This document shows positions 35,976-47,195 of a stretch of DNA of 64,000 bases, one piece after another. The position numbers and the translations under genes were made by a program. Source of the stretch: Acinetobacter defluvii (GTDB taxonomy: Bacteria > Pseudomonadota > Gammaproteobacteria > Pseudomonadales > Moraxellaceae); assembly GCF_001704615.3 (NCBI RefSeq), contig NZ_CP029397.2, forward strand, positions 558,001 through 622,000, read 5' to 3'. The notes beneath the pieces were generated by a model. That model saw only the letters and a list, made by a program, of their open reading frames with translations. It made no database searches and was not told the origin of the DNA. The first letter of the stretch is position 1. Every line of letters begins with the position of its first letter.

Positions 35976-37964
35976 ATGCAAGATGACATTTCTTTGGTGA
36001 GAGAAAACGTGTTAAATCAAAAATCGATCAAAAAAAATAAAATAACGTCGTGTGTTTTAGGTTTAATGGCATGTGCGAGTCTACAAGTTACACAAGCAGT
36101 AGAAGAACAATTTAATGATGTTTTACGAAATGCCAATAATCCAGCACTATTAGAACAATATAAATATTCAATGCAAAATGATGCCTTGGGCTATTATCCA
36201 GAATATTTTTCTTTAAATTCAAACTTAGCCTTTCAGCCACCTGCGAATATTGTCAGTTTTGCACAGCGCTATCCGCAGTCTGCAATGGCAGAAAAACTTG
36301 CCGCAGATTATGTTGAAGAAAAAGTCAAACAAGCAGATTTTGCTAATGCGCAACCTGTGTTGGCATATGTCAGCAACCCCGACCAAGCAGAAAGTTGTGC
36401 GATGGCACAGGTGCGTGCAAGAACAGGGGATTCCTTGGTTTTTGCAGAATTTAAAGATGTTTGGTTAGCCACCAATACGCAACCTGAATCATGTAACGGT
36501 TTAGGGCGCTTAATGTTATCTAGCCCATTGATGACGACAGAAGACCGTCAACAACGTTTATATGCACAGTTGAGAGCTGGACAGTCTGGTTTAGCCATTG
36601 CAACGGCACAAAGCATTGGCGTGAATTTGTCCTTAGCACAACTCAATCAGATTCAAGCCAACCCACTGAACTATCTATGGACAGCACCGAAAGCCAATGT
36701 ACAAGATTATGCTTATTTGGTATTTGCGCTTGGTCGTGCTGCTGACACGGATTTGACTTCTGCCTTGCAGACTACACCACGTCTTGCACAAGGCTTACCT
36801 GCCAATGTACAAAAATATTTGTACCGTACTGTGGGTTATATTGGCGGAACCACAGTGATGAAAAATAATTTTAATCGTCAAGTTCTAGAAAGTTTAGATG
36901 CCAGTTATGGTGTGCCATTTAGTGCTGAAGAAGCTGAAATTTATGCACGACAAGCCATCCGTTTTGGCGCATGGGAAAGTGTAATTCGTGCGATTGACAG
37001 TATGAGTGTGACGCAAAAACAAGAAGATCGTTGGCAGTATTGGTTAGCACGTGCTTCAGAGCAACGTAATGATCGTCAGTCGAAAAAAACTGCTGAAGAA
37101 ATTTTTAAACGTTTGGCAATGTCTGGTGATGATTATCACAACTTATTAGCCAAAGATCATATCGGACAAAAATATAATGATGGACTCAGTCAGGAGCAGC
37201 CTTCTTCAAATGATATGCAGCGTTTAAATCAAGATATTCATTTCCGTCGAGCCTTTGCTTTAAAAAATATCAATGCCAACGCAACATATACCAATCGTGA
37301 ATGGAACTGGGCAGTTCGCCAAGCTTATTTAAAACAAGATGATGGTTTATTACTTGCCGCAGCACAGAGAGCGACCAATATGGGGTGGTATGATCGTGCT
37401 ATTTATGCCGCAGATCGCACTAAGAATAAACACAATTATACTTACCGTTATGCGACACCGCATCAAGCTTTGGTCGTGAGTCATAGCCGAAATGCAGGGA
37501 TAGATCCTGCTTGGGCATATGGTTTAATGCGCCAAGAGAGTCGTTTTGTCAGCGCAGCACGCTCACATGTTGGGGCTGGCGGTCTCATGCAAATCATGCC
37601 AGGGACGGCTAAACAAGTCGCACGACAAATGGGTGAAACATATAATCCTGCGGCACTGAGTGATCCAAATACTAATATTCGCTATGGCACTTATTATTTA
37701 TCTATGATTCAAAGACAGCTCAGTAATAATCCAGTTTTAGCGACAGCAGGTTATAATGCGGGTCCAAATCGTGCCAAGCGTTGGCAGCCAGATGATCGTC
37801 CTTTGTCTGCTGATCAATATACAGAAGCGATTCCACTGAATGAAACACGTGATTATGTGAAAAATGTGATGACTAACGCAGTACATTACGGCAGGTTGTT
37901 GGGGCAAGGTGCACAAGTGATTGAAAGTCGTATGCCTGTTGTGCCAACACGTTCTTTTGAATAG
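35976..37964 (+). CDS. slt: Soluble lytic murein transglycosylase
   Basis: The 662-residue protein has an N-terminal signal region (hydrophobic near residues 25-42), a long superhelical domain, and a C-terminal SLT domain from about residue 500. In it, Glu521 of MRQESRF is the catalytic acid, followed by SHVGAGGLMQIMPGTA and AGYNAGPNRAKRW. It cleaves peptidoglycan strands with formation of anhydro-muropeptides in the periplasm. The size matches Slt70. The next gene starts 45 bases later. Confidence 0.93.
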   Translation: MQDDISLVRENVLNQKSIKKNKITSCVLGLMACASLQVTQAVEEQFNDVLRNANNPALLEQYKYSMQNDALGYYPEYFSLNSNLAFQPPANIVSFAQRYPQSAMAEKLAADYVEEKVKQADFANAQPVLAYVSNPDQAESCAMAQVRARTGDSLVFAEFKDVWLATNTQPESCNGLGRLMLSSPLMTTEDRQQRLYAQLRAGQSGLAIATAQSIGVNLSLAQLNQIQANPLNYLWTAPKANVQDYAYLVFALGRAADTDLTSALQTTPRLAQGLPANVQKYLYRTVGYIGGTTVMKNNFNRQVLESLDASYGVPFSAEEAEIYARQAIRFGAWESVIRAIDSMSVTQKQEDRWQYWLARASEQRNDRQSKKTAEEIFKRLAMSGDDYHNLLAKDHIGQKYNDGLSQEQPSSNDMQRLNQDIHFRRAFALKNINANATYTNREWNWAVRQAYLKQDDGLLLAAAQRATNMGWYDRAIYAADRTKNKHNYTYRYATPHQALVVSHSRNAGIDPAWAYGLMRQESRFVSAARSHVGAGGLMQIMPGTAKQVARQMGETYNPAALSDPNTNIRYGTYYLSMIQRQLSNNPVLATAGYNAGPNRAKRWQPDDRPLSADQYTEAIPLNETRDYVKNVMTNAVHYGRLLGQGAQVIESRMPVVPTRSFE

Positions 37965-38008
37965 TGGATTGAGTGGCTGTTGAAATAACTTTTGTGTGTA
38001 TCGAAACA

Positions 38009-38671
38009 ATGAAAAACGCTGTATTGAGTTCTTTGAATAAATCATCTGGAGTGTGGATTGTTATCTGCATCGGATTTCTTTTATTTTCAGTTCGTGTTCA
38101 TGCAGCGCCAGCTCGACCGCAAGGTTATGTCATGCAAATACAACTCACACCTGCTGTGTGTGCCTTAGACAATTCTAAGCAAAAACAACGCAAATGTTTG
38201 GAAGGTTATTCATTGACGATCTCTGGTTTATTACCAGAAACTACGCAAAAAGATTGTACAACATCTTCATCTGCGACACTCAGCCCATTACAGTCTAAAG
38301 TTGTGGCACGTGTAATGCCTGATCCGAATTCACGGACACAATTGTGGCAGAGTGTTGGGGGTTGTGTTCCTATGAATGCGAGCCAATATTTTAGAACCAT
38401 GATTAATTTGGCAGAAAAATTAAAAATTCCAGCGGATTTAACCAGTTCAGAAAGCAAAACTGTATATCATAGCCAATTAAAATCACAATTTATTAAACTC
38501 AATCCAAGCTTACCTGCTAATGGCATTAGTTTTAGTTGTCAGGCTGCAAGATCGAATAGCATTTTGACTGAAATTCAGGTGTGCTACAAAGTCAATGGAC
38601 AATACACACAATGCTCGAATCATATTGTATCAAATTGTCCGACAAGCTTTTCCATAAAAGGCGCATATTAA
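38009..38671 (+). CDS. RNase T2-fold protein lacking catalytic histidines
   Basis: The 220-residue product starts at ATG 38009 with a signal peptide ending near RVHA. It aligns by eye with RNase T2/RNase I: LTPAVC near the N-terminus, then ISGLLPE in the place of the CAS I motif HGLWP, then LWQSVGGC in the place of CAS II (EWxKHGxC), and a C-terminal LTEIQVCYKVNGQYTQC. Both catalytic histidines and the CAS II glutamate are replaced, so RNase activity by the known mechanism is not expected. Most family cysteines are kept. A GTG at 37973 would give a longer start. Confidence 0.75.
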   Translation: MKNAVLSSLNKSSGVWIVICIGFLLFSVRVHAAPARPQGYVMQIQLTPAVCALDNSKQKQRKCLEGYSLTISGLLPETTQKDCTTSSSATLSPLQSKVVARVMPDPNSRTQLWQSVGGCVPMNASQYFRTMINLAEKLKIPADLTSSESKTVYHSQLKSQFIKLNPSLPANGISFSCQAARSNSILTEIQVCYKVNGQYTQCSNHIVSNCPTSFSIKGAY

Positions 38672-38839
38672 GGTTTTGAAACATCTTATTTATTTTTTCT
38701 ATCATACTTTTGTTGAAAATCATTTTCTTTTAAATGCATAACGGAAAAGATTGGAGTACAATCTTTGGCGTTTATGATAATTCGATTAAATGGAAACAGT
38801 CCTTTAATCACATTACGATCCTCAATTGGAGATAATTAC

Positions 38840-39826
38840 ATGAAGCAAGCAGTTCGTGTTGCCGTTACTGGCGCTGCAGGTCAAATCGGTTACAGCTTAT
38901 TATTCCGTATCGCTAGTGGTGAAATGCTTGGTAAAGACCAACCAGTTATCCTTCAATTATTAGAAGTTCCATTTGAGAAAGCTCAAGCTGCGCTTAAGGG
39001 CGTAATGATGGAATTAGACGACTGTGCATTCCCATTATTAGAAGGCATGATCGGTACTGATGATCCTAAAGTTGCATTTAAAGATGCTGACTATGCATTA
39101 TTAGTGGGTTCACGTCCACGTGGTCCAGGTATGGAACGTGCTGATTTATTAAAAGTAAATGGTGAAATCTTCATCGGTCAAGGTCAAGCATTGAACGAAG
39201 TTGCAAGCCGTGACGTTAAAGTTCTTGTTGTAGGTAACCCAGCAAACACAAATGCTTACATCGCGATGAAATCTGCGCCAGATCTTCCTGCGAAAAACTT
39301 CACTGCAATGTTACGTCTTGACCATAACCGTGCGTTAACTCAACTTGCTCAAAAAGCGAATGTTGCAGTTTCAGATATTGAACACATGACTGTTTGGGGT
39401 AACCATTCTCCAACGATGTATGCTGACTACCGTTTTGCAACTGTAAACGGCGAAAGCTTAAAAGACAAAATCAACGATGCTGAATGGAATAAAGATGTAT
39501 TCCTTCCAACAGTAGGTAAACGTGGTGCTGCGATCATCGAAGCACGTGGCTTATCTTCGGCTGCTTCGGCTGCAAATGCTGCGATCGACCACATGCGTGA
39601 TTGGGCGCTTGGTACAAATGGCAAATGGGTGACAATGGGTATTCCTTCAGACGGTTCTTATGGTATTCCAGAAGGCGTAATGTTCGGTTTCCCTGTAACA
39701 ACAGAAAACGGTGAATACAAAATCGTTCAAGGTTTAGAAATTGACGAATTCAGCCGTGAGCGTATCAACCATACGTTGAACGAGCTTGAAGAAGAACGTG
39801 CAGCAGTTTCTGACATGGTTAAATAA
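38840..39826 (+). CDS. mdh: Malate dehydrogenase
   Basis: The 328-residue NAD-dependent enzyme interconverts malate and oxaloacetate in the TCA cycle. The NAD loop is TGAAGQIGY near residues 9-17, [13 protein letters not shown] is the substrate-arginine loop, and the catalytic histidine falls in [10 protein letters not shown]. It is the longer, cytosolic-type class rather than the 312-residue E. coli type. I use ATG 38840, preceded by TGGAGA; the in-frame ATG at 38765 lies in leader sequence. Codon choice is strongly biased, as expected for high expression. Confidence 0.96.
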   Translation: MKQAVRVAVTGAAGQIGYSLLFRIASGEMLGKDQPVILQLLEVPFEKAQAALKGVMMELDDCAFPLLEGMIGTDDPKVAFKDADYALLVGSRPRGPGMERADLLKVNGEIFIGQGQALNEVASRDVKVLVVGNPANTNAYIAMKSAPDLPAKNFTAMLRLDHNRALTQLAQKANVAVSDIEHMTVWGNHSPTMYADYRFATVNGESLKDKINDAEWNKDVFLPTVGKRGAAIIEARGLSSAASAANAAIDHMRDWALGTNGKWVTMGIPSDGSYGIPEGVMFGFPVTTENGEYKIVQGLEIDEFSRERINHTLNELEEERAAVSDMVK

Positions 39827-39851
39827 TTTAATCTTTTAGATTAAGTTAGAA

Positions 39852-39880
39852 GAAGCACTCCTTTTAGGGGTGCTTTTTTA
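39852..39880 (+). terminator. Terminator of mdh
   Basis: AAGCACTCC and GGGGTGCTT (one wobble pair) form a stem followed by a T run 26 bases after mdh. Confidence 0.88.
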
Positions 39881-40013
39881 TTCATACCAGTATAAAAATG
39901 GATTAACAAACAATAACAAGAATAGCGCAATATCGAGCTGAAAATATCCTGAAAAAAAGTTAGTTTAAATTTATCAGTCAATATCTTGAAAATAAACATA
40001 TGAGGAGAAGAAA

Positions 40014-40262
40014 ATGTTTGATGGACAACCGACATTAGAATTATTGTTCGAACAATTAGGTTTAGATGCTGATCAAGCATCAATGGATCAATTTATTGAA
40101 TCTCATCAGTTGCCTGAAGGTGTGATGATGCACCAAGCAGATTTTTGGAGTGATGCACAGCGTCAGTTTTTAAGTAGTCATTGGCAAAAAGATGATGAAT
40201 GGGCGATCGTGGTAGACACACTGAATGAACTATTGAGCCAAAATCTTCAGAAAAACAAATAG
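40014..40262 (+). CDS. DUF2789 protein, copy 1
   Basis: The 82-residue protein is a DUF2789 member: TLELLFEQLGLDAD, then FIESHQLP, then DFWSDAQRQFL and a W.....LN terminus. The family is small, soluble and uncharacterised. GAGGAGAAGAAA precedes the ATG. It is the first of two paralogues separated by 181 bases and a terminator. Confidence 0.85.
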   Translation: MFDGQPTLELLFEQLGLDADQASMDQFIESHQLPEGVMMHQADFWSDAQRQFLSSHWQKDDEWAIVVDTLNELLSQNLQKNK

Positions 40263-40312
40263 CTCCTCATACAATTTGTAAGACAAAAAATGATCACAAA
40301 TTGAAACAACAA

Positions 40313-40337
40313 AAAATAGCCGAAAGGCTATTTTTTA
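40313..40337 (+). terminator. Terminator between DUF2789 copies
   Basis: AAATAGCC-GAAA-GGCTATTT followed by a T run. Confidence 0.9.
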
Positions 40338-40443
40338 TGCCTAAATTCTTATAAGTTAGTTATATAAATAAACACAATTTTATTGATATAAGTTTAGCCA
40401 TGATTAAATGACAATGATTTAACCGAGGGAGGGCAGGAAGCTC

Positions 40444-40695
40444 ATGAACAATAAACCATCTTTAGCGTTATTATTTTCTCAGCTCGGTTTGGCAAATAGT
40501 CCAGCTGCAATTGAGCTGTATGTGCGAACCCATCAACTGTCTGCAAACCAAAATTTACATGACGCACCATTTTGGAATAAATCACAACGAGATTTTTTGA
40601 TTAGTCATTTGGTACAAGATGATGACTGGGCGATGTGGATTGATGAACTTAATCAGCAATTACATATGGATGCTTATAAGTTGCAAACAGCTTAA
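40444..40695 (+). CDS. DUF2789 protein, copy 2
   Basis: The 83-residue product shares the LLF.QLGL, HQL, APFWNKSQRDFL and DDDWA...DELN blocks with copy 1 but differs at many other positions, so the duplication is old. It has its own strong ribosome site (GAGGGAGGGCAGGAA). Function unknown. Confidence 0.85.
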   Translation: MNNKPSLALLFSQLGLANSPAAIELYVRTHQLSANQNLHDAPFWNKSQRDFLISHLVQDDDWAMWIDELNQQLHMDAYKLQTA

Positions 40696-40716
40696 TTAAT
40701 ATTTACTCTTAGATTT

Positions 40717-40748
40717 AAAAAAAAGATGGTGTTTATACCATCTTTGTT
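40717..40748. terminator. Bidirectional terminator
   Basis: AAAGATGGT and ACCATCTTT pair over a short loop, with A and T tracts on the outside, between convergent genes. Confidence 0.85.
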
Positions 40749-40766
40749 AGATCGAAAACTCAAAGC

Positions 40767-41294
40767 TTAATGTAATTTGTGTTGAATTAAATCATTAAAC
40801 CAAGTTTGTTGACGTGTATGTTTAAATGCAGGATGTTCTTGCAAGAGTGCCACATCACATTCTGCTGTTTTGAGATATTTACTCAACCAATGACGCGTCA
40901 AAGCCAATTCATCTTTCACAGCCGACGCATAAGCAAGAAAGAAATAAATTTCACTATGCTCGTGTGGTGTTAATGGCTTTAAGATTTGCTGGGTAATCAA
41001 TGCAAAACGATTTTCTTGCGTGATTTCAAAATACAACATATAGGCTTTTGCCAAATGCAAAGATAGGTTTAGATATAAACGCATCGGCATTTCTTCATAT
41101 TCCACACGTGCACTTTCAAGTAACACAATCGCCTCTTGTAGAAAATGAATTTGTTCTTGACGTACATGGCTGAGTACGACCAATTGCAAACGTAAGTCAG
41201 CACGTTCCAAAGCGAGTTCAGGCGTATTTTCTTGCAAATACAATTGGTCTGTTTCGCCAATACGTGCAACGATTTGTTTTGTATTCTCAAACAT
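40767..41294 (-). CDS. Hypothetical helical protein
   Basis: The 175-residue protein is nearly all helical with a repeating Leu/Ala pattern (LRLQLVVLSH, LYLNLSLHLAKAYMLYFE), like a short TPR-type helical array. There is no signal peptide or TM helix. I recognise no characterised family. Confidence 0.7.
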   Translation of the reverse strand: MFENTKQIVARIGETDQLYLQENTPELALERADLRLQLVVLSHVRQEQIHFLQEAIVLLESARVEYEEMPMRLYLNLSLHLAKAYMLYFEITQENRFALITQQILKPLTPHEHSEIYFFLAYASAVKDELALTRHWLSKYLKTAECDVALLQEHPAFKHTRQQTWFNDLIQHKLH

Positions 41295-41390
41295 GCGCCT
41301 TCATCCTCATTTTTAATGTTGCTATATATGAGGATGAATATCAGAATTTAAAGATGTAGTTTGAGTGTAAAAATAATAAAGAAAAATAAC

Positions 41391-41993
41391 TTATAACAGT
41401 TGTTGATCTGAACGTAACCATGCAGTAATAGATAAACGCTGATGTTTAGCCTCGATTACTTCATGTAAAAGATCACTTTGGAACATGGCGATACGATTGG
41501 GTTTAGGTTGAATATTATGCCATTGGTTGTTTTTATCTTGTAAATGAAGTTGTCCGCCCCAGTTTTCTTGCCATTGTTCATGCAGATAATAAACAGCAGA
41601 GATCATTCTGCCATTCTTGCCTTGTGGGTTATCACGATGTAGTGCATAAAACTCACCTGCATTATAGCAAGCAAAATGGGCTTCAATATCATTGATCCCT
41701 AAGTAAAAAGCACGGTTGAGTGTGCTAGAAAGTTGTTTTAAGGTTTCAATATGGTGTTGGGCAATATTTAGATTGTCATTGATCCATAAAATATGATCAC
41801 TGCGAATATTGCTGACGATACCGTTTTGAATGCCTGCTTCACGGAACTCATTCAGATGGGAAGAACATTCATTTACAAGCGCTTGTCTATAGTTTGTGGG
41901 GTAAACATTGTCAATAATGGCGAAACCGTGTTGATCTAAATCATCTAAGATTTGATCAACATTCCAAGACTTTGGGAGAAAGATCACTTCCAT
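41391..41993 (-). CDS. 2-oxoglutarate/Fe(II) oxygenase
   Basis: The 200-residue protein has the double-stranded beta-helix iron site: His119 and Asp121 in LHRDN, His177 in LLHEV, and Arg186 in RLSITAW for 2-oxoglutarate. It resembles prolyl-4-hydroxylase-type enzymes. A hydroxylation substrate cannot be deduced; a ribosomal or translation-factor residue is plausible for this family but unproven. Confidence 0.82.
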   Translation of the reverse strand: MEVIFLPKSWNVDQILDDLDQHGFAIIDNVYPTNYRQALVNECSSHLNEFREAGIQNGIVSNIRSDHILWINDNLNIAQHHIETLKQLSSTLNRAFYLGINDIEAHFACYNAGEFYALHRDNPQGKNGRMISAVYYLHEQWQENWGGQLHLQDKNNQWHNIQPKPNRIAMFQSDLLHEVIEAKHQRLSITAWLRSDQQLL

Positions 41994-42106
41994 ACATTTC
42001 CAAAAAGAATTAAAAAATAAGAGGATTATTTTAGAACAAGAACGGAGCAGTGAAGATATATTTTTTCGTGCTAAAATAGCAGTTAAACTTAGGAATGAAT
42101 CGAAAC

Positions 42107-42964
42107 ATGAATTACCGTCACCATTTCCATGCAGGCAACTTTGCTGATGTTATGAAACATGTGTTATTGCTGCAAATTTTGACACGTCTTAATGCCAAAG
42201 ATAAACCCTATCGTTATATCGATACACATGGTGGTGCAGGTAAATACGATTTATCTTCTGCGCCCGCACAAAAATCTGGTGAATATTTAGATGGCATTCA
42301 TCGCTTGGTTAAGCTCGATGATTCTATTAAACGTAACGCACCTGAAGGTGTAAAGCAATACCTTAAAATTGTAGAAGATATGCGCACAGCTTCAGGCAAA
42401 GGTGCATATCCAGGTTCGCCTTGGTTTGCGCTTGAAGCGATACGTGATATGGATAAAGCGACTATTTTTGAAATGCAACGTGATGTATTTCAACAGCTTT
42501 ATTTTAATATTCGTGACAAACGTGCAGGCTTGCATGAGCGTGATGCCTATGAAGGTTTACTTGGGGTAATTCCGCCTAAAGAAAAGCGTGGTTTGGTCAT
42601 GATCGACCCACCTTATGAGTTAGAGCGTAAAGATTTTCCGCAGTTGGTTGAACTTTTAGTTGCAGCTTATAAAAAATGGCCTACAGGTATTTTTGCAGTT
42701 TGGTATCCGATTAAAGATCGTGCCATGATTGAACGTTTTGAAAAGAAAATGATCAAAACAGGCATTCGTCGTCAACTGGTTTGTGAAGTATGTGTGTGGC
42801 CAGATGATACCCCAGTGGGACTAAATGGTTGTGGTTTGTTGGTCATTAACCCACCTTGGAAATTCTCTGAGGATGCGGATGAAGCATTACAGTGGTTATT
42901 CCCTCATTTACGTATGAGTGAAAATGGTGGACATGCTGCGGTACGCTGGTTAGTGGGCGAGTAA
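42107..42964 (+). CDS. rlmJ: 23S rRNA (A2030-N6) methyltransferase RlmJ
   Basis: The 285-residue SAM enzyme opens with NYRHHFHAGNFADVMKH, the RlmJ signature, has DTHGGAGKYDL as its SAM loop, and the catalytic DPPYE at about residues 167-171. It methylates A2030 of 23S rRNA. I use ATG 42107, as in E. coli RlmJ, where the conserved YRHxFHAGN starts at residue 4; ATG 42095 adds four residues. Confidence 0.94.
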   Translation: MNYRHHFHAGNFADVMKHVLLLQILTRLNAKDKPYRYIDTHGGAGKYDLSSAPAQKSGEYLDGIHRLVKLDDSIKRNAPEGVKQYLKIVEDMRTASGKGAYPGSPWFALEAIRDMDKATIFEMQRDVFQQLYFNIRDKRAGLHERDAYEGLLGVIPPKEKRGLVMIDPPYELERKDFPQLVELLVAAYKKWPTGIFAVWYPIKDRAMIERFEKKMIKTGIRRQLVCEVCVWPDDTPVGLNGCGLLVINPPWKFSEDADEALQWLFPHLRMSENGGHAAVRWLVGE

Positions 42965-43006
42965 AAGTAAATTCGAAGAGATAAAAGGTCACAGTAGGAT
43001 CCAACA

Positions 43007-43834
43007 ATGACAAATATAAATAAACCTGAACAGAATACTTCTTCACATGATGATCATGCTTTTGATGGTATTACTTTTGAAGTTGAAGAAGTAGAGCATA
43101 CCCATGAGGGTGAAAAGGTGAAACGTCGCGGTATCTACTTGTGGCCAAATTTGATTACCACGGCTGCGCTTTTATCGGGCTTTTACTCGATTATTGCCAG
43201 TATGAATGGTGACTTTACGCAAGCGATTTATGCCATTTTTTTAGCTGCTTTATTTGATGGTTTAGATGGGCGTGTTGCGCGAGCAATTGGTGCGCAAAGT
43301 GCATTTGGTGAACAGTTTGACTCCTTGTCTGACTTGTTGGCATTTGGTGTAGCACCCGCGATTCTGATGTATAGTTGGAGTTTGCATGACTTAGGTCGTA
43401 TCGGTTTGGCTGCATGTTTTGTTTACACTGCATGTGCTGCATTCCGTTTAGCACGTTTTAATGTGCAAATCGGTGTGGTGGATAAACGTTATTTTATTGG
43501 TGTTGCAAGTCCACTTGCTGCTGTCATGATTATTTCTTTGGTGTGGGTCGGACGAGATTTTCCATATATCTTTGACTTAAAGGATATTGCGATTCAAATC
43601 ACCAATGCTGTAATCATTGTCGCTGTGGGCTTGTTAATGATTTCAAATATTAAATATTATTCATTTAAAACAGTAGATCGCAAAAGAGTGCCATTTTTTG
43701 TGTTACCAATTGCAGTATTTATTTTGGCGGCAGTCACTTATAATATTCCAGTAGGTATTTTGATTATTTCAATTATTTATGCAATTTCAGGATTTATAAC
43801 GACTTTTCTGGCTAGAAAAAATGCAGTGAGCTAA
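43007..43834 (+). CDS. pssA: CDP-diacylglycerol-serine O-phosphatidyltransferase
   Basis: The 275-residue membrane protein carries the CDP-alcohol phosphotransferase motif DGLDGRVARAIGAQSAFGEQ and DSLSD, i.e. D-G-x2-A-R-x8-G-x3-D-x3-D. Several TM helices follow a hydrophilic N-terminus of about 45 residues. It makes phosphatidylserine, the precursor of phosphatidylethanolamine. It lies 42 bases after rlmJ. Confidence 0.93.
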   Translation: MTNINKPEQNTSSHDDHAFDGITFEVEEVEHTHEGEKVKRRGIYLWPNLITTAALLSGFYSIIASMNGDFTQAIYAIFLAALFDGLDGRVARAIGAQSAFGEQFDSLSDLLAFGVAPAILMYSWSLHDLGRIGLAACFVYTACAAFRLARFNVQIGVVDKRYFIGVASPLAAVMIISLVWVGRDFPYIFDLKDIAIQITNAVIIVAVGLLMISNIKYYSFKTVDRKRVPFFVLPIAVFILAAVTYNIPVGILIISIIYAISGFITTFLARKNAVS

Positions 43835-43853
43835 TAAAAAATAGGAGCTTGAG

Positions 43854-44924
43854 ATGCAGTTGTTAATGAATTTGATCGATGAATCCAAACAGCTCAATCA
43901 AGCTTCATTTCCGCTCAAGCTTGATTATCATCCACAACGTGGGCGATTTAAAATTATCCATCAAGGCTTGATGATTCCAGATCTTCCTGCGCCATTACAT
44001 TATTTAAGTTTTTTGAGTCTTATTGGGCAACCCAATATTCCTATGCTGCGTAATCCTAGTGCTATTCAAACAACAGCTTTAGATACAGTAACAGTGATTA
44101 GCAGTTGTAGCGCCAATATGGCAGGGCACTATGCACGTTATTCTATTGAAAACGACTGCAAGTTTGAGCCAAATTTTTATCAATTTGCCAATAAAGAAAC
44201 GTTACAAGGTGATTTCCCATTCTTTCGGCTGACACGTGTAGATAGTGAGCTTAGTTTAGACCTTAAAATTCAAACTACACCGATTATTTCGCATTTTACT
44301 AAACTCAAATTAGGCATGTTTGACCACTGGTCTTTACTTTGTCATTGCCAAGGAAATGTGATTTATAAAGGGCAGACCTACGCAATTGATGGAATGGGTT
44401 CTTTTGAATATGCGCGTGCTATTAATATTCCATATTTACCACTGTGTTTTTTTACTTATCAAATAATTAACTTACAAAATCAACGTCAACTTCTTCTCGC
44501 ACAGATTCGAAATAATTTTAATCAAATTATGCAATCTAGAATTTATCTTCGAGATGCAAAAACTGCTCAAACTGAAATGTTTGATGAAAATGTATATTTT
44601 AAGATTTTAAGAGTCTATCCAAAAGTTAAAACACCGAATCATCAAGAAATGTATTTGCCTCGAGAGTTCGGTTGGATTTTTCAGAATGAAAATAGAAAAA
44701 TAGAAATACATGCAGAAAGTCGTGGGGATTATAAATTTGGTTTAGCAGCAGGTTATGTAGGGAGCTTTAAATATTGTGTGAATATTGATGGAATAGAAGA
44801 AACAGGCGAAAGTGGTTATTGCGAATATATTGATTGTCGTCCTTTAAAGTGGCAAGAAAAGAATCATGAAGAAAAAAAATTAGATGAAATGGTCAATATT
44901 GTGCCTTGTGCGCTCAAAAAATAG
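43854..44924 (+). CDS. Hypothetical protein (possible DUF6670)
   Basis: The 356-residue protein has no signal peptide. Strand-rich segments (RFKIIHQGLMI, YKFGLAAGYVGSFKY) give it the look of a lipocalin/AttH-type beta-barrel. I believe this is the DUF6670 family of Acinetobacter relatives, but I cannot verify that. TAGGAGCTTG precedes the ATG and it follows pssA by 19 bases, so it may be read from the same transcript. Function unknown. Confidence 0.68.
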   Translation: MQLLMNLIDESKQLNQASFPLKLDYHPQRGRFKIIHQGLMIPDLPAPLHYLSFLSLIGQPNIPMLRNPSAIQTTALDTVTVISSCSANMAGHYARYSIENDCKFEPNFYQFANKETLQGDFPFFRLTRVDSELSLDLKIQTTPIISHFTKLKLGMFDHWSLLCHCQGNVIYKGQTYAIDGMGSFEYARAINIPYLPLCFFTYQIINLQNQRQLLLAQIRNNFNQIMQSRIYLRDAKTAQTEMFDENVYFKILRVYPKVKTPNHQEMYLPREFGWIFQNENRKIEIHAESRGDYKFGLAAGYVGSFKYCVNIDGIEETGESGYCEYIDCRPLKWQEKNHEEKKLDEMVNIVPCALKK

Positions 44925-44994
44925 TAAAACAAGCTAAATTTGCTGAATAAATACACAGTTGAATAAAAAAATAAAAATAAACTAAAAAAAGGGG

Positions 44995-45022
44995 TTGCGT
45001 CAGTAATGAAATACTGTAGAAT
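44995..45022 (+). promoter_or_regulatory. rrn promoter P1
   Basis: TTGCGT (44995-45000) and TAGAAT (45017-45022) are 16 bases apart, with an A-rich tract just upstream that could be an UP element. It lies about 350 bases before 16S. Confidence 0.7.
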
Positions 45023-45134
45023 GCACATCCATCGGCGGCGATGAAGATTAAAACTTCTGCTAAAACAGTGGCTTAGCATTAAGTGGTTAAGTTGGGTTTT
45101 AGGAAGAGGGGTTGAAAATAATTTTCATTACATG

Positions 45135-45162
45135 TTGACTTTCTGCTTTAAGAGAGTAATAT
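45135..45162 (+). promoter_or_regulatory. rrn promoter P2
   Basis: TTGACT (45135-45140) and TAATAT (45157-45162) are 16 bases apart, with GC-rich bases after the -10 box. Confidence 0.7.
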
Positions 45163-45213
45163 AGCCGACCTAGCTTGATGCTGATGAAGCATCGAGAGGA
45201 TCATTAAGAGTAT

Positions 45214-45236
45214 ATGAAGAACAACTTGTGTGGATT
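45214..45236 (+). other. 16S processing stalk, 5' arm
   Basis: This arm (ATGAAGAACAACTTG followed by TGTGGATT) is complementary to 46934-46957 with a single-base bulge. The pairing encloses the 16S rRNA and is the expected RNase III cleavage stem. Confidence 0.8.
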
Positions 45237-45371
45237 TTTACTGGTTGATTGATCGAAATATTATCATTGATTGATTGGTTTAAATTACTCGAAGTTTATT
45301 TGAGAGAATTTGTCAGAAAATTGATGAGCCAGAATTGGTGTCTTATTCTATAATAAAGGCACAAATGATTT

Positions 45372-46910
<1,539 letters not shown>

Positions 46911-46933
46911 ACGAAAGATTGACGATTGGTAAG

Positions 46934-46957
46934 AATCCACAACAAGTTGTTCTTCAT
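46934..46957 (+). other. 16S processing stalk, 3' arm
   Basis: AATCCACAACAAGTTGTTCTTCAT complements the 5' arm at 45214-45236 (given as two parts: AATCCACAACAAG and TTGTTCTTCAT). Confidence 0.8.
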
Positions 46958-46969
46958 TGATGTATCTGA

Positions 46970-47046
<77 letters not shown>

Positions 47047-47119
47047 TTCTGACTAACAAAATATTTGAATGAGAGTTTAAGTATTGAATGCAGGAAATTA
47101 GATATATTGGTCTTAAGCT

Positions 47120-47195
47120 GGGGACTTAGCTTAGTTGGTAGAGCGCCTGCTTTGCACGCAGGAGGTCAGGAGTTCGACTCTCCTAGTCTCCACCA
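47120..47195 (+). tRNA. tRNA-Ala (UGC anticodon)
   Basis: The 76-base tRNA has acceptor stem GGGGACT / AGTCTCC, anticodon TGC at 47153-47155 and encoded CCA. Ile-Ala is the common spacer pair of gammaproteobacterial rrn operons. Confidence 0.97.
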
